Assembly: GCA_002087915.1 (NCBI GenBank)
Contig: LWDP01000043.1
Span: 1 to 15,702, forward strand
Origin: Enterospora canceri
Lineage: Eukaryota; Microsporidia; Enterocytozoonidae
Length of the DNA: 15,702 bases
Reading direction: 5' to 3'
The notes beneath the pieces are model-generated. The model worked only from the letters and a program-made list of their open reading frames with translations. It made no database searches and was not told the DNA's origin. Made by a program: the position numbers and the translations under genes. This document shows positions 1-6,522 of the stretch, in pieces. How positions within the stretch are numbered: the first letter of the stretch is position 1; each line of letters opens with the position of its first letter.

Positions 1-1
1 T

Positions 2-298
2 GCATTTGCATCTCACTCCATGCATCCATATGACTCGTTACACGCATTTTGTGAGACATGTTTTCAGTACAGGGAAATTGAACAAGCCTATTTCTGTAAA
101 ACGTGCAAGTACACTGTGCTAATATGCAAAATATGCGTTAGATTTGATAAAATGCATGAACATAACTTACTTGCCAATCCCGACACTCTGAACAGTGATC
201 CGACGAAGGAAATTACCCAGAAAGAACCTACGAAAACAACTCAACTACTGGATGATGAATCAGATAACGATGAATCTCGTACAACAAAAACAGAATGA
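2..298 (+). CDS. Cys-rich (B-box-like) probably secreted protein, 5' end cut by window
   Basis: The first in-frame ATG is at 20, but the frame is open to the window edge from position 2. The upstream residues read Ala-Phe-Ala-Ser-His-Ser, which looks like the end of a signal peptide (an AxA cleavage site), so the gene probably starts outside the window. Counting from the ATG, the cysteines are C11, C14, C26, C29, C36 and C39, followed by H46 and H48: C-x2-C-x11-C-x2-C-x6-C-x2-C-x6-H-x-H. This resembles a B-box or zinc-ribbon fold binding two zinc ions. The tail is Thr/Asp/Glu/Lys-rich and acidic. The next gene has the same cysteine spacing, so the two are likely paralogues. Secretion and zinc binding are inferred. 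If ATG 20 is the true start, the protein lacks a signal peptide and is cytosolic. Confidence 0.62.
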   Translation, partial: AFASHSMHPYDSLHAFCETCFQYREIEQAYFCKTCKYTVLICKICVRFDKMHEHNLLANPDTLNSDPTKEITQKEPTKTTQLLDDESDNDESRTTKTE

Positions 299-699
299 AG
301 ATTGCTGTAAGTTGATTACGTAATAAATTAAGTTACTACTACATTATTCTACCTTGTTTAAAGTGAATCACAAAGTGATTGGACAATAATAAGACGCAAT
401 AAGGTTGTATTTTGATATTTTACACAGGTCAGACCAAGAAAAGCTTTACACTTTACGAAATGATTGTTTCGTTGAGACTTAATTTAGATCAAAAAGTAAC
501 AGATGCTACCTGAACCCATGCAATACATTAACACCTGATTTCACATACACATTCTTGAAATAAAAAAAAAAGAATTTTATTTGATCAATTTAAAAAATAT
601 TGATCCGTAAACACATGAAATCAGAGCAGAATACATGGCTCCATTGATTTACTGTATCGAATAACCTAAACCATTTTAATTAATTTTGTTGTGATTCCA
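299..699. other. AT-rich intergenic region with several inverted repeats
   Basis: About 400 bases without a supportable gene, unusually long for this gene-dense window. It holds several perfect short inverted repeats: 366-371/375-380, 455-460/467-472, 558-565/575-582, and a nested pair, 535-543 with 616-624 enclosing 583-589 with 599-605. An A10 run lies at 562-571. No tRNA or snRNA signature is recognised. Confidence 0.6.
535..624. repeat. Nested inverted repeat (9-bp outer arms, 7-bp inner arms)
   Basis: CTGATTTCA at 535-543 is the perfect reverse complement of TGAAATCAG at 616-624. Inside it, GATCAAT at 583-589 pairs with ATTGATC at 599-605, and AAATAAAA at 558-565 pairs with TTTTATTT at 575-582. 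The transcript could fold into a branched hairpin, either in the 3' UTR of the upstream gene or as a small RNA. The AT-rich setting makes chance pairing fairly likely. Confidence 0.45.
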
Positions 700-702
700 C
701 CC
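700..702 (+). promoter_or_regulatory. CCC start-proximal motif deciding the ATG at 703
   Basis: CCC directly abuts the ATG at 703. An in-frame GTG lies 12 bases earlier at 691, but the CCC-ATG arrangement seen at most genes here identifies 703 as the start. Confidence 0.6.
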
Positions 703-1086
703 ATGCAAATCTCATTCATTCTGAATATGATGATATCAGTGATTCTATCTGCAGCATACACTGATTCATTCTCACTTTATTGTGAAGAATGTGGTAAAGA
801 TAATAGTCATACTACAAAAAGGACTTGTAGTACCTGTCAACTTGCAATCAATAGTTGTAGGGCATGCTTTCACCTGAATAAAGCGTGCCTCAATTGTGTG
901 ATAAAATCACAAAATGTGTCCAATACCAAGGCAGACGAAGAAGAAGAGGAAGAGGAAGATATGGAGTGTAGTAGACTAACAAGTGTTGAACCAGAAAACA
1001 ATCAAGGCATAAAAAGGCCATTTGAAGATGATTCATCGGATGAACAGCACAAAAGAACCAGGTGTGAACAACCCATGGATGATTAA
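703..1086 (+). CDS. Secreted Cys-rich zinc-finger-like protein with acidic tail and bipartite NLS-like motif
   Basis: 127 aa from ATG 703. Residues 1-18 form a hydrophobic signal peptide, with likely cleavage around S16-A-A-Y19. Eight cysteines follow: C27, C30, C42, C45, C52, C55, C62 and C65, spaced C-x2-C-x11-C-x2-C-x6-C-x2-C-x6-C-x2-C. The first six have exactly the spacing of the preceding gene, where the last pair is H-x-H. A glutamate run (79-85) leads into a charged tail in which K104-R105, an 11-residue spacer and K117-R-T-R120 fit a bipartite nuclear localisation signal. No family is recognised by name. Signal peptide plus NLS suggests a secreted effector aimed at the host nucleus; this is inference. 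The alternative is an ER or spore-wall protein in which the basic clusters are incidental. Confidence 0.68.
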   Translation: MQISFILNMMISVILSAAYTDSFSLYCEECGKDNSHTTKRTCSTCQLAINSCRACFHLNKACLNCVIKSQNVSNTKADEEEEEEEDMECSRLTSVEPENNQGIKRPFEDDSSDEQHKRTRCEQPMDD

Positions 1087-1460
1087 TCGACTATTTAATA
1101 AGCAAAGCAGCAGGAATACCATATTTCATCACATTACTCTAATTCTCCTGTTACTATCCAATACTGTTGAATAAGAGTCAAATTTATCATCATCACTCCC
1201 AACTACTCACTCTCAACTACTCACTCCCAACTACATCACCTCTTAGTCATTCATTTATGTTGGAAAGTGCCTGTATTCCTAATAACCCCTATCCTTATGA
1301 ATAAACCTTTCACTCTACAAGATGCTCTCAACATCCACTTTCAGTATTTCCCTAACTAGTCCATTTTAACACGTTAACTAATCACTTACTTTACTCCTAC
1401 ATAAACACTGATTCAACCCCTCTTTCAATTACCCAATAATACATCAATTTTATACTCACA
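1087..1460. other. Intergenic region with short tandem repeats, no gene seen
   Basis: About 370 pyrimidine-rich bases between two secreted-protein genes. The first part is presumably the 3' UTR of the upstream gene and the last part the promoter of the downstream gene. It holds a 14-bp tandem repeat at 1193-1234 and an AATAAA at about 1300. No open frame of credible length or recognisable RNA is seen. Confidence 0.55.
1193..1234 (+). repeat. 14-bp tandem repeat, three copies
   Basis: TCACTCCCAACTAC occurs at 1193-1206, 1207-1220 (one C-to-T change) and 1221-1234. The unit is not a multiple of three and the region is non-coding, so this is a minisatellite that may vary in length between isolates. 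Confidence 0.85.
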
Positions 1461-1464
1461 CCCC
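1461..1464 (+). promoter_or_regulatory. CCCC start-proximal motif
   Basis: CCCC lies six bases before the ATG at 1471, preceded by a TTTTATA stretch at about 1449-1455. This is the same arrangement as at the other CCC genes in the window. Confidence 0.5.
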
Positions 1465-1470
1465 TATTAT

Positions 1471-2480
1471 ATGCTTTATACTTTACTCATTGCTCTCCTC
1501 ATACCCACAATCATTTGTGCTGGTAAGGCGAAGAAGACGTCTAAGAAGAAGAAGAAAGCAACCCCAGTTGTAAAACAGCCCGACCCACCCAGGAAGCAGC
1601 CAATGATATTTGATGTCTCAGCAAAGAAATACATTGATCCATCAGACAAGAAGGACCTCAAGGAGCTCAAAGATACCAATGCAACAAACAAATTCACTGC
1701 AACTGATGATGGTAAAGGAAATATCACCATTAGATTCAATGGTGATAATTTTGTTCCCTCTCTCGCCTACTTGTACTACAAGAAGTCAAACAAGCACCAC
1801 AAAAACAAGCACAACTTCCGCCTACGATTCTTAGACTGCTTCCTCACCAAACTCGACTTCCATGAGAGAGCATTCATGTTCACTGCCTACATCACTAAGG
1901 ATACCACTAAAATGATACGTTTTATACGCGATGATGCTCTCAGAATAGCAGGAGACAACCTCACTATCCGCCCTGAAAACGTAAAACAGGCATTTTCATC
2001 CGATAACTTCAACTACCTGGATGCCCTCTACGACGTGTACAAAATGAGTGAATTCACGTTGAAAACACAAATTATGATACCCAAGAAGTGCGACCTGATG
2101 GTTATTTACATAAAGCTGTTTACTAAGGTGAGTAACACGCAATATTCACCAATTACCGTAATGCTTAAGAAAATAGTCAGAACGAACAAAGGATGGATCA
2201 AAGAAGAGTGGAAGTCGAGTGACGAGAGTGAATTCGACTACGTTGATGAAATGGACGAGGAGGACACGACTGAGGATGGGGATGAGATGGCACACGTTGA
2301 GCCAGAGATAGTCGACTCAGAAGAGGAGCAGGAAGAGGATACTGAAATCAGGAAGGAAGAAGGAAGAACAAGTACAAGAAGATATCAATTGTACTGGCAG
2401 CAGTAATTGGGATACTCATGATACTCCTTTGCGTGATGATATTTGTGCCATTTGGGTACAAAGAGGAGAGTCAGAAATGA
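1471..2480 (+). CDS. Secreted/type I surface protein with C-terminal anchor in another frame (frameshifted)
   Basis: The frame from ATG 1471 gives 311 aa, stopping at 2404-2406. Residues 1-17 are a hydrophobic signal peptide (cleavage near C16-A-G). A poly-lysine patch (19-29), an ectodomain of about 200 residues with only C123 and C207, and a strongly acidic stretch (249-290) follow. From 2346 to 2480 another frame (-1/+2) is open: it encodes a Lys-rich patch, then a hydrophobic segment of about 20 residues (2385-2453) and a short charged tail ending at the TGA at 2478-2480. That is the normal end of a type I membrane protein, so the gene has probably been shifted by one base inside the GA-rich tract at about 2350-2369. 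Its end overlaps the convergent Kae1 gene by 10 bp. The layout resembles the gene at 14465-15400. The family is not recognised. The shift may be a true mutation, a polymorphism or an assembly error. Confidence 0.66.
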
Positions 2481-3628
2481 GTATCCCAAGTCACCTTGTC
2501 CCTATCAGTTCTGTATCTCTGGGTCACGAAGCATTCTGAGTAGTCTGTGACGTATCCAGGCGAATTGGCCCATTTCAGGTAGCCAGCTCGTGCAATCATT
2601 GCACCGTTGTCGATGCAATACCTCTCATCAGTGGCATGGAGTCGCCCACCCCTCTGCCTCACCATCTGGCCCACCATCTCCTGCAGTCTCAGGTTGCACC
2701 CAACTCCGCCTACAACCAGAACATCGTTGCTTTCCACGAATGCCATGCACCTCTCAGTCGCCTCTACCAGAATTGAGAAGACTGTCTCCTGGAGACTGTA
2801 GCAAATTGATGCCACAAATGACTCCCACCCTAATTCACTCATTTTGGTAGCCTTCTTCTTTTCCACCTCTGATAGCACCGTGCTTAGTATCCCTGAAAAT
2901 GACATATCCATTCCCTTCATACTGTAGGGCAGTCTGACGTACTCCTTGCTTCCACGAGCAGCCACCTCAATTGAGTAGCCTGGTGATGGGCTGTTTGACA
3001 GTCCCAGTGATCTGGCTATTTTGTCAAAGCAGTTTCCTACTGCCACATCGAGTGTCTCCCCAAATATCCTGTAGACTGATCCACTGCGACTGATAATCTG
3101 CGTATTGGCCCCACTGGCGTACAGTACGACTGGTGAGGCAGCACCAGTGACCAGTCTGCCCATTTCAATGTGGGCGACACAGTGGTTGACTGGGACAAGT
3201 GGCCTACTGTGAAGCAGACTCAGTGTCCGTGCCACTGTGCATCCAACAGCAAGGAGCTGGTGCATTCCTGGTCCCTTTGTGTAGCAGAATAGGCCAATTT
3301 GACCAATTTCAAGGGAAGCAGCCTCAAGGGCCCTTTCTACCAGAACCAGAACGATGCTACGGTGGTGTTCAGCAGCATCTACTGGGATTACGCCTAATCC
3401 TGGTGGTGGGGTGTAGGTGGATCTCTCATTTGCAAGCACTTTGGTGCCATTCTCAAGGATTCCTACGCCTATTTTATTGGCACTGCTTTCAATTCCAAGA
3501 ATAAAGAGTGGTTTATGGTTATTCATGTTACAGTTGTTAGTATCGTTGTTATCATTATTACCCTTACTACCCTTACTCTTACCACTACCCTTATAACTAC
3601 CCTCATTACCATTTTCACTTCTATTCAT
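2471..3628 (-). CDS. KAE1: Kae1/OSGEP, tRNA N6-threonylcarbamoyladenosine synthase catalytic subunit (KEOPS)
   Basis: 385 aa. It transfers the threonylcarbamoyl group to A37 of ANN-decoding tRNAs within the KEOPS complex, together with Bud32. Family motifs run the whole length: GIESSANKIGVGI (45-57), TPPPGLG (73-79), YTKGPGM (116-122), NHCVAHIEMGR (148-158), a SGxNTQ loop (172-177), FGETLDVAVGNC (189-200), SPGY (215-218), KGMDMSFSGI (238-247), VVGGVGCN (305-312) and CIDNGAMIA (338-346). The expected metal ligands H149, H153, Y170 and D340 are present. The usual SGGNTQ is SGANTQ. An N-terminal extension of about 35 residues rich in Asn, Gly, Ser and Lys precedes the conserved part. A shorter start at M35 (3526) would be more typical, but CCCC one base before the ATG at 3628 favours the long form. 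It diverges from the AGM1-like gene. Confidence 0.95.
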   Translation of the reverse strand: MNRSENGNEGSYKGSGKSKGSKGNNDNNDTNNCNMNNHKPLFILGIESSANKIGVGILENGTKVLANERSTYTPPPGLGVIPVDAAEHHRSIVLVLVERALEAASLEIGQIGLFCYTKGPGMHQLLAVGCTVARTLSLLHSRPLVPVNHCVAHIEMGRLVTGAASPVVLYASGANTQIISRSGSVYRIFGETLDVAVGNCFDKIARSLGLSNSPSPGYSIEVAARGSKEYVRLPYSMKGMDMSFSGILSTVLSEVEKKKATKMSELGWESFVASICYSLQETVFSILVEATERCMAFVESNDVLVVGGVGCNLRLQEMVGQMVRQRGGRLHATDERYCIDNGAMIARAGYLKWANSPGYVTDYSECFVTQRYRTDRDKVTWDTHF

Positions 3629-3649
3629 AGGGGCTATTTAACCCATTTG
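3629..3649. promoter_or_regulatory. 21-bp bidirectional promoter between Kae1 and the AGM1-like gene
   Basis: The spacer carries a CCCC for each direction: on the minus strand CCCC (3633-3630) lies one base before the Kae1 ATG, and on the plus strand CCC (3642-3644) lies five bases before the ATG at 3650. Between them is the shared AT element TATTTAA (3635-3641). All start signals for two genes must fit in or near 21 bp, or lie inside the coding sequences. Confidence 0.55.
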
Positions 3650-5242
3650 ATGGATTTGGATCTGTTCGAGAGAGAGACAACAAGCACCGAGACAGCGAGG
3701 AGACCATCGATGGACGTGGAGAGGATGATTGGATCCACCACAGCAGTGGAGTACGGCAACTACGGCTACGTGATTGGAAACACAGACGTGTTACAGGTGG
3801 CTGTGGTACTGAAATGCGTAGCAGTGGCAGCAATCCACTCTGATCGAATTCAAAAGAGAGTGGGCGTCTATTTCAGGCAGAATGACACCAATTTGGGAGT
3901 ATTCATCGTAGACCAGGATGGATCGTATTTTGATGAAGAGACGGCAGCTGACTTCACCAGGGCAGTGAATGGGGCTGAAATGGGGCTGGAGAGGCTGAGA
4001 GAGATCAGCAGCTCAGTTCTGATTGGATACACGGAGCATAGGAGGGTGAAGGAGATCTACTACGCGGTGGAGGAGATGATCAGGCAGATTGGAAGTGTGG
4101 GATTCAGGTGCAAGTCACTCGTTGGAGTGGGGCTACCAGAACTATTTTATGATGTAGCCAATTCAGGGGAGAATGAGACGTACGTTGAATTCATCAAAAG
4201 GAGCTTCTTGCGCCTGAGGGAGCTGACAGACACGTCCCTTCACGTGGCAGTTGATACGGCTGGTGGAGCAATGGTAGAGTGCATTGAGGAGCTGAATGAG
4301 AACCAGGAGATGCGGGTGACTCACCTGATGCCAACGGTGAAGAACAAGAAGCAGGGAGCAGAATACGTCTACAACTTCAAGAAGATTCCAAGGGTGCAAA
4401 GCAGCGGGTGTCTGACTGGGTCATTTGATGCAATGGGAACTAGGCTCGTTTTCTACAAGGAAAATAGCACCAATTTGAGAATATACGATGGAGACGTATT
4501 GGGGAGCTACGTGATCAACTACATCGACAACTTGCTACGGGCAATCAGCAAGGAGGTCGATTTGAGCATATCTCGTGGGATTGTGCTGAATGAGCTGACT
4601 AGCACAGTTTGCATGGACTACCTAACTAACAGGGGAATTGAGTTTACGCTGACTGGGCTGGAAGTGAAGCACATGCAGGAGAAGACCAAGATCTACGACA
4701 TCAGCGTTCTGAGCAATCCAGAGGGATATCTGACTGCCTCGTGCAGCAGCAAGGCGGTCGCCTTGCTGGAGAGAGCACGAGAGGCAGCCACAAGTGAGAA
4801 GGTCACGAGAAGCGTGGACATTCTGCTTACGCTCTGCAGAATGCTAGGAAGGAACTGCTCTGATGGATTGGCCACGTTGTACTGCTTCAAGGCCATTCTG
4901 AAGTCGCATTACGACCTGAATTTGTACAAGAAGACCCATACTCGAATTCTGACTGTTAAGCTTAAACAGGGAATAAGCTTATCGTATAACAAGGTTGTTT
5001 CACCGGTGTATCTTCAGAAGCACATCAACTACTACACCAGGAAGTGTAGGGGGCGAGTTGTGCTCAGGAAGAACGGAAGCAACCCAAATGGAACTGAGCT
5101 GGTCATATTCACAGAGGCAAGCAGCGAGGAGCAGTGCGACATTCTCTGCCTGAAAATAGCAGACTTGTTTTACGAGAACTGTGGTGGAATTGGGGAGTAT
5201 CCAGCAATATCGTACAGCATCATCTACGGATTTGAGGAGTAG
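3650..5242 (+). CDS. Phosphoacetylglucosamine mutase (AGM1/PCM1) homologue with degenerate active site, probable pseudoenzyme
   Basis: 530 aa from ATG 3650, close to the family's 540-560. Active AGM1 converts GlcNAc-6-P to GlcNAc-1-P for UDP-GlcNAc and chitin. The alpha-D-phosphohexomutase layout can be followed end to end: YGTAGFR appears as YGNYGYV (35-41), the DGDK region as DGDVLGSYV (280-288), TGVKH as TGLEVKHM (335-342), and the family-typical GGIGERP as GGIGEYP (512-518). The functional loops are altered. The catalytic TASHNP loop reads YFRQND (74-79), shortened and without Ser. The metal loop DGDADR reads DAMGTR (260-265). The sugar loop EANGHG reads NPEGYL (356-361). The phosphate loop RPSGTED carries a five-residue insertion (473-484). 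The frame is clean, so it is a kept gene rather than a decaying one. An in-frame ATG at 3515 was rejected because that stretch is antisense to the Kae1 low-complexity end. Role unknown: regulator, sugar-phosphate binder or structural partner. Confidence 0.85.
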   Translation: MDLDLFERETTSTETARRPSMDVERMIGSTTAVEYGNYGYVIGNTDVLQVAVVLKCVAVAAIHSDRIQKRVGVYFRQNDTNLGVFIVDQDGSYFDEETAADFTRAVNGAEMGLERLREISSSVLIGYTEHRRVKEIYYAVEEMIRQIGSVGFRCKSLVGVGLPELFYDVANSGENETYVEFIKRSFLRLRELTDTSLHVAVDTAGGAMVECIEELNENQEMRVTHLMPTVKNKKQGAEYVYNFKKIPRVQSSGCLTGSFDAMGTRLVFYKENSTNLRIYDGDVLGSYVINYIDNLLRAISKEVDLSISRGIVLNELTSTVCMDYLTNRGIEFTLTGLEVKHMQEKTKIYDISVLSNPEGYLTASCSSKAVALLERAREAATSEKVTRSVDILLTLCRMLGRNCSDGLATLYCFKAILKSHYDLNLYKKTHTRILTVKLKQGISLSYNKVVSPVYLQKHINYYTRKCRGRVVLRKNGSNPNGTELVIFTEASSEEQCDILCLKIADLFYENCGGIGEYPAISYSIIYGFEE

Positions 5243-5249
5243 CGATCAG

Positions 5250-6230
5250 CTACTCAGGTTGTGTTATCAGTTTGCAGCCAGTCTCAGCCTTCTTCAGCAT
5301 ATTCAGGTATCCAGTAGGCAGTCTTGGCTTAATGAGCGTCAGACTGATCAGCTGGGTCGTGAACATGCTGTACAAGGCGTAGAAATCACCATCTGACTGG
5401 ACTGTTACGCTTTCCAGAACAAGATGCCTGATTTTATTTGGAATTTGCCCCAGAAATACCTTGTTTATGCATGAGTCAGTGATTTTTAGGACGGTTGCGT
5501 TTGTGAAGCAGCCGATGAAGCTTAAACCAATTTGTAGGGATATTTCAACTGATTCGTACAGTAGGCAGTTTTGGATGTTTTTTGGGGCTGTTTTGAATCG
5601 AATTGAATTCAGGCACCCTGTGATTGACTCCTCCAGGTTGATGGAGTCCTCTACGTGATAATTGGTCAGATGATCAGTGATGCTGCTGTAATCAGTTAAA
5701 TTAGACTTGTTTCTGATCAATTTGATACTTTTCAGTCTGAATTGGTTGAATTTGATACTGTCAATTGGAATATTGGTGCTGTCTTCTATTTCTGATCTAC
5801 CAATCACAAGATGCCTTATTCTTGCAATTTGGAGTATTTTACAAAGTGTCTTGGTATTGATAGTCCCCTCTATGATTGTTAGGGTGCTGATTTCAATATC
5901 TCTCAAATCGTGTGCCTGAATCTCCTCTATTTTGAATAGCACCAATTCCTCAATTTTACAGTGGTTGAATATGCTGAATTCAACTTCCCTCACATTCTCA
6001 ATTTGAATGAACTTGTTACAGGTCACCTCCCTGAATGAGCCTGTTTGTCTCAACCAGGTTCCAGTTACAAATGGCCTCTTGGAATCCAGCACCAGTCTAC
6101 GCCTGTTGATCCATTTTGGCACGTATTTCACCAATGCCATCCTAATAAGACTGTTTATCTCAATCTCAGTATCCTTCTTGCTCTCTATTCTCTGAACAGC
6201 CTGTTTGACTCGTCTCTTTATGCTTTGCAT
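5250..6230 (-). CDS. Hypothetical protein with degenerate leucine-rich-repeat-like pattern
   Basis: 326 aa, convergent with the AGM1-like gene (7-bp gap). The N-terminal ~50 residues are basic and helical. From about residue 70 the protein shows alternating short hydrophobic strands spaced roughly 20-28 residues apart, such as IEELVLFKIEEI (93-104), IEISTLTIIEG (112-122), IRHLVIGRSEI (138-148), LKSIKLIRN (166-174), ATVLKITDS (245-253), IRHLVLESV (267-275) and LISLTLIKP (294-302). This suits an irregular leucine-rich-repeat solenoid, possibly F-box/LRR-like, although no clear F-box is seen. There is no signal peptide or membrane segment, so it is likely intracellular. No CCC motif precedes this ATG, so a start at M31 remains possible. 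Its N-terminal coding end faces the 290-bp spacer with hairpins. Confidence 0.6.
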   Translation of the reverse strand: MQSIKRRVKQAVQRIESKKDTEIEINSLIRMALVKYVPKWINRRRLVLDSKRPFVTGTWLRQTGSFREVTCNKFIQIENVREVEFSIFNHCKIEELVLFKIEEIQAHDLRDIEISTLTIIEGTINTKTLCKILQIARIRHLVIGRSEIEDSTNIPIDSIKFNQFRLKSIKLIRNKSNLTDYSSITDHLTNYHVEDSINLEESITGCLNSIRFKTAPKNIQNCLLYESVEISLQIGLSFIGCFTNATVLKITDSCINKVFLGQIPNKIRHLVLESVTVQSDGDFYALYSMFTTQLISLTLIKPRLPTGYLNMLKKAETGCKLITQPE

Positions 6231-6255
6231 GCATAATTTTAGACAAACAAAATAA

Positions 6256-6275
6256 TGAATAAATTCATTTATTCA
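6256..6275. repeat. Near-perfect 20-bp palindrome upstream of the LRR-like gene
   Basis: TGAATAAAT and ATTTATTCA are perfect 9-bp arms around a TC centre. The site lies 26 bp upstream of the minus-strand ATG at 6230, where a transcription factor or core promoter element could bind. Confidence 0.6.
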
Positions 6276-6317
6276 GTGAGAAAGCAGAAGGCAGCTAGGC
6301 CACAGCAAAACTCACTG

Positions 6318-6331
6318 CGCACACTTGTGCG
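6318..6331. repeat. GC-rich hairpin CGCACA-CT-TGTGCG
   Basis: Six-bp perfect arms with a two-base centre, extendable by one G-T pair. A second hairpin, TGCTTC/GAAGCA (6368-6373 and 6383-6388), follows 36 bp later. Confidence 0.55.
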
Positions 6332-6515
6332 TCAGAAGAGGCCTCCCTGACTGAATTGCAACTGAAATGCTTCTGAATTCCTGAAGCAGCTGGCAATTGA
6401 GCTGTCTATCTTGGTAGTCACAGCTTCCGCCACCATCCCCGTCCATCCAACCAATTCCCTTTTCTCCCATTCTTCTTTTATAGGCCACTTGGCCAATCAT
6501 TTGCTGTTTCAATCA

Positions 6516-6518
6516 CCC
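6516..6518 (+). promoter_or_regulatory. CCC start-proximal motif
   Basis: CCC lies four bases before the ATG at 6523, with a TTTTATA element about 45 bp upstream of the ATG. It supports the ATG at 6523 as the true start. Confidence 0.5.
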
Positions 6519-6522
6519 ATCA

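Larger units (their letters stand above)
6231..6522. other. 292-bp spacer between divergent genes, several hairpins, no clear gene
   Basis: This spacer is richer in GC than the other spacers except at its left end. Perfect hairpins lie at 6256-6275, 6318-6331 and 6368-6388. A CTTTTATAGG TATA-like stretch at about 6475-6484 could serve the gene at 6523; read on the minus strand it is CCTATAAAAG. A minus-strand frame at 6312-6512 starts with TTG and looks like no known protein. The spacer could hold a non-coding RNA gene, but I recognise no snRNA, SRP RNA or RNase P motif. Confidence 0.5.

Noticed and set aside
2128..2180. GTGAGTAAC resembling a 5' splice site, with AG at 2175-2176 or 2179-2180, as an intron in the secreted-protein gene
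   Set aside because: Removing either 49 or 53 bases leads to frames that meet stop codons and deletes well-formed coding sequence. Neither reaches the shifted membrane-anchor frame.
3515..3649. 45-codon upstream extension of the AGM1-like protein
   Set aside because: The Thr/Ile/Leu-rich stretch is simply antisense to the repetitive N-terminus of Kae1, and the homologous part begins after 3650, which has a CCC motif.
6280..6345. U4 snRNA-like TGCGCAGTG on the minus strand
   Set aside because: Only a short word matches. The following conserved U4 sequence and stem I/II partners are absent.
6312..6512. Minus-strand open frame of 66 codons
   Set aside because: It starts with TTG, has no CCC motif, overlaps the promoter of the gene at 6523, and its product resembles nothing.
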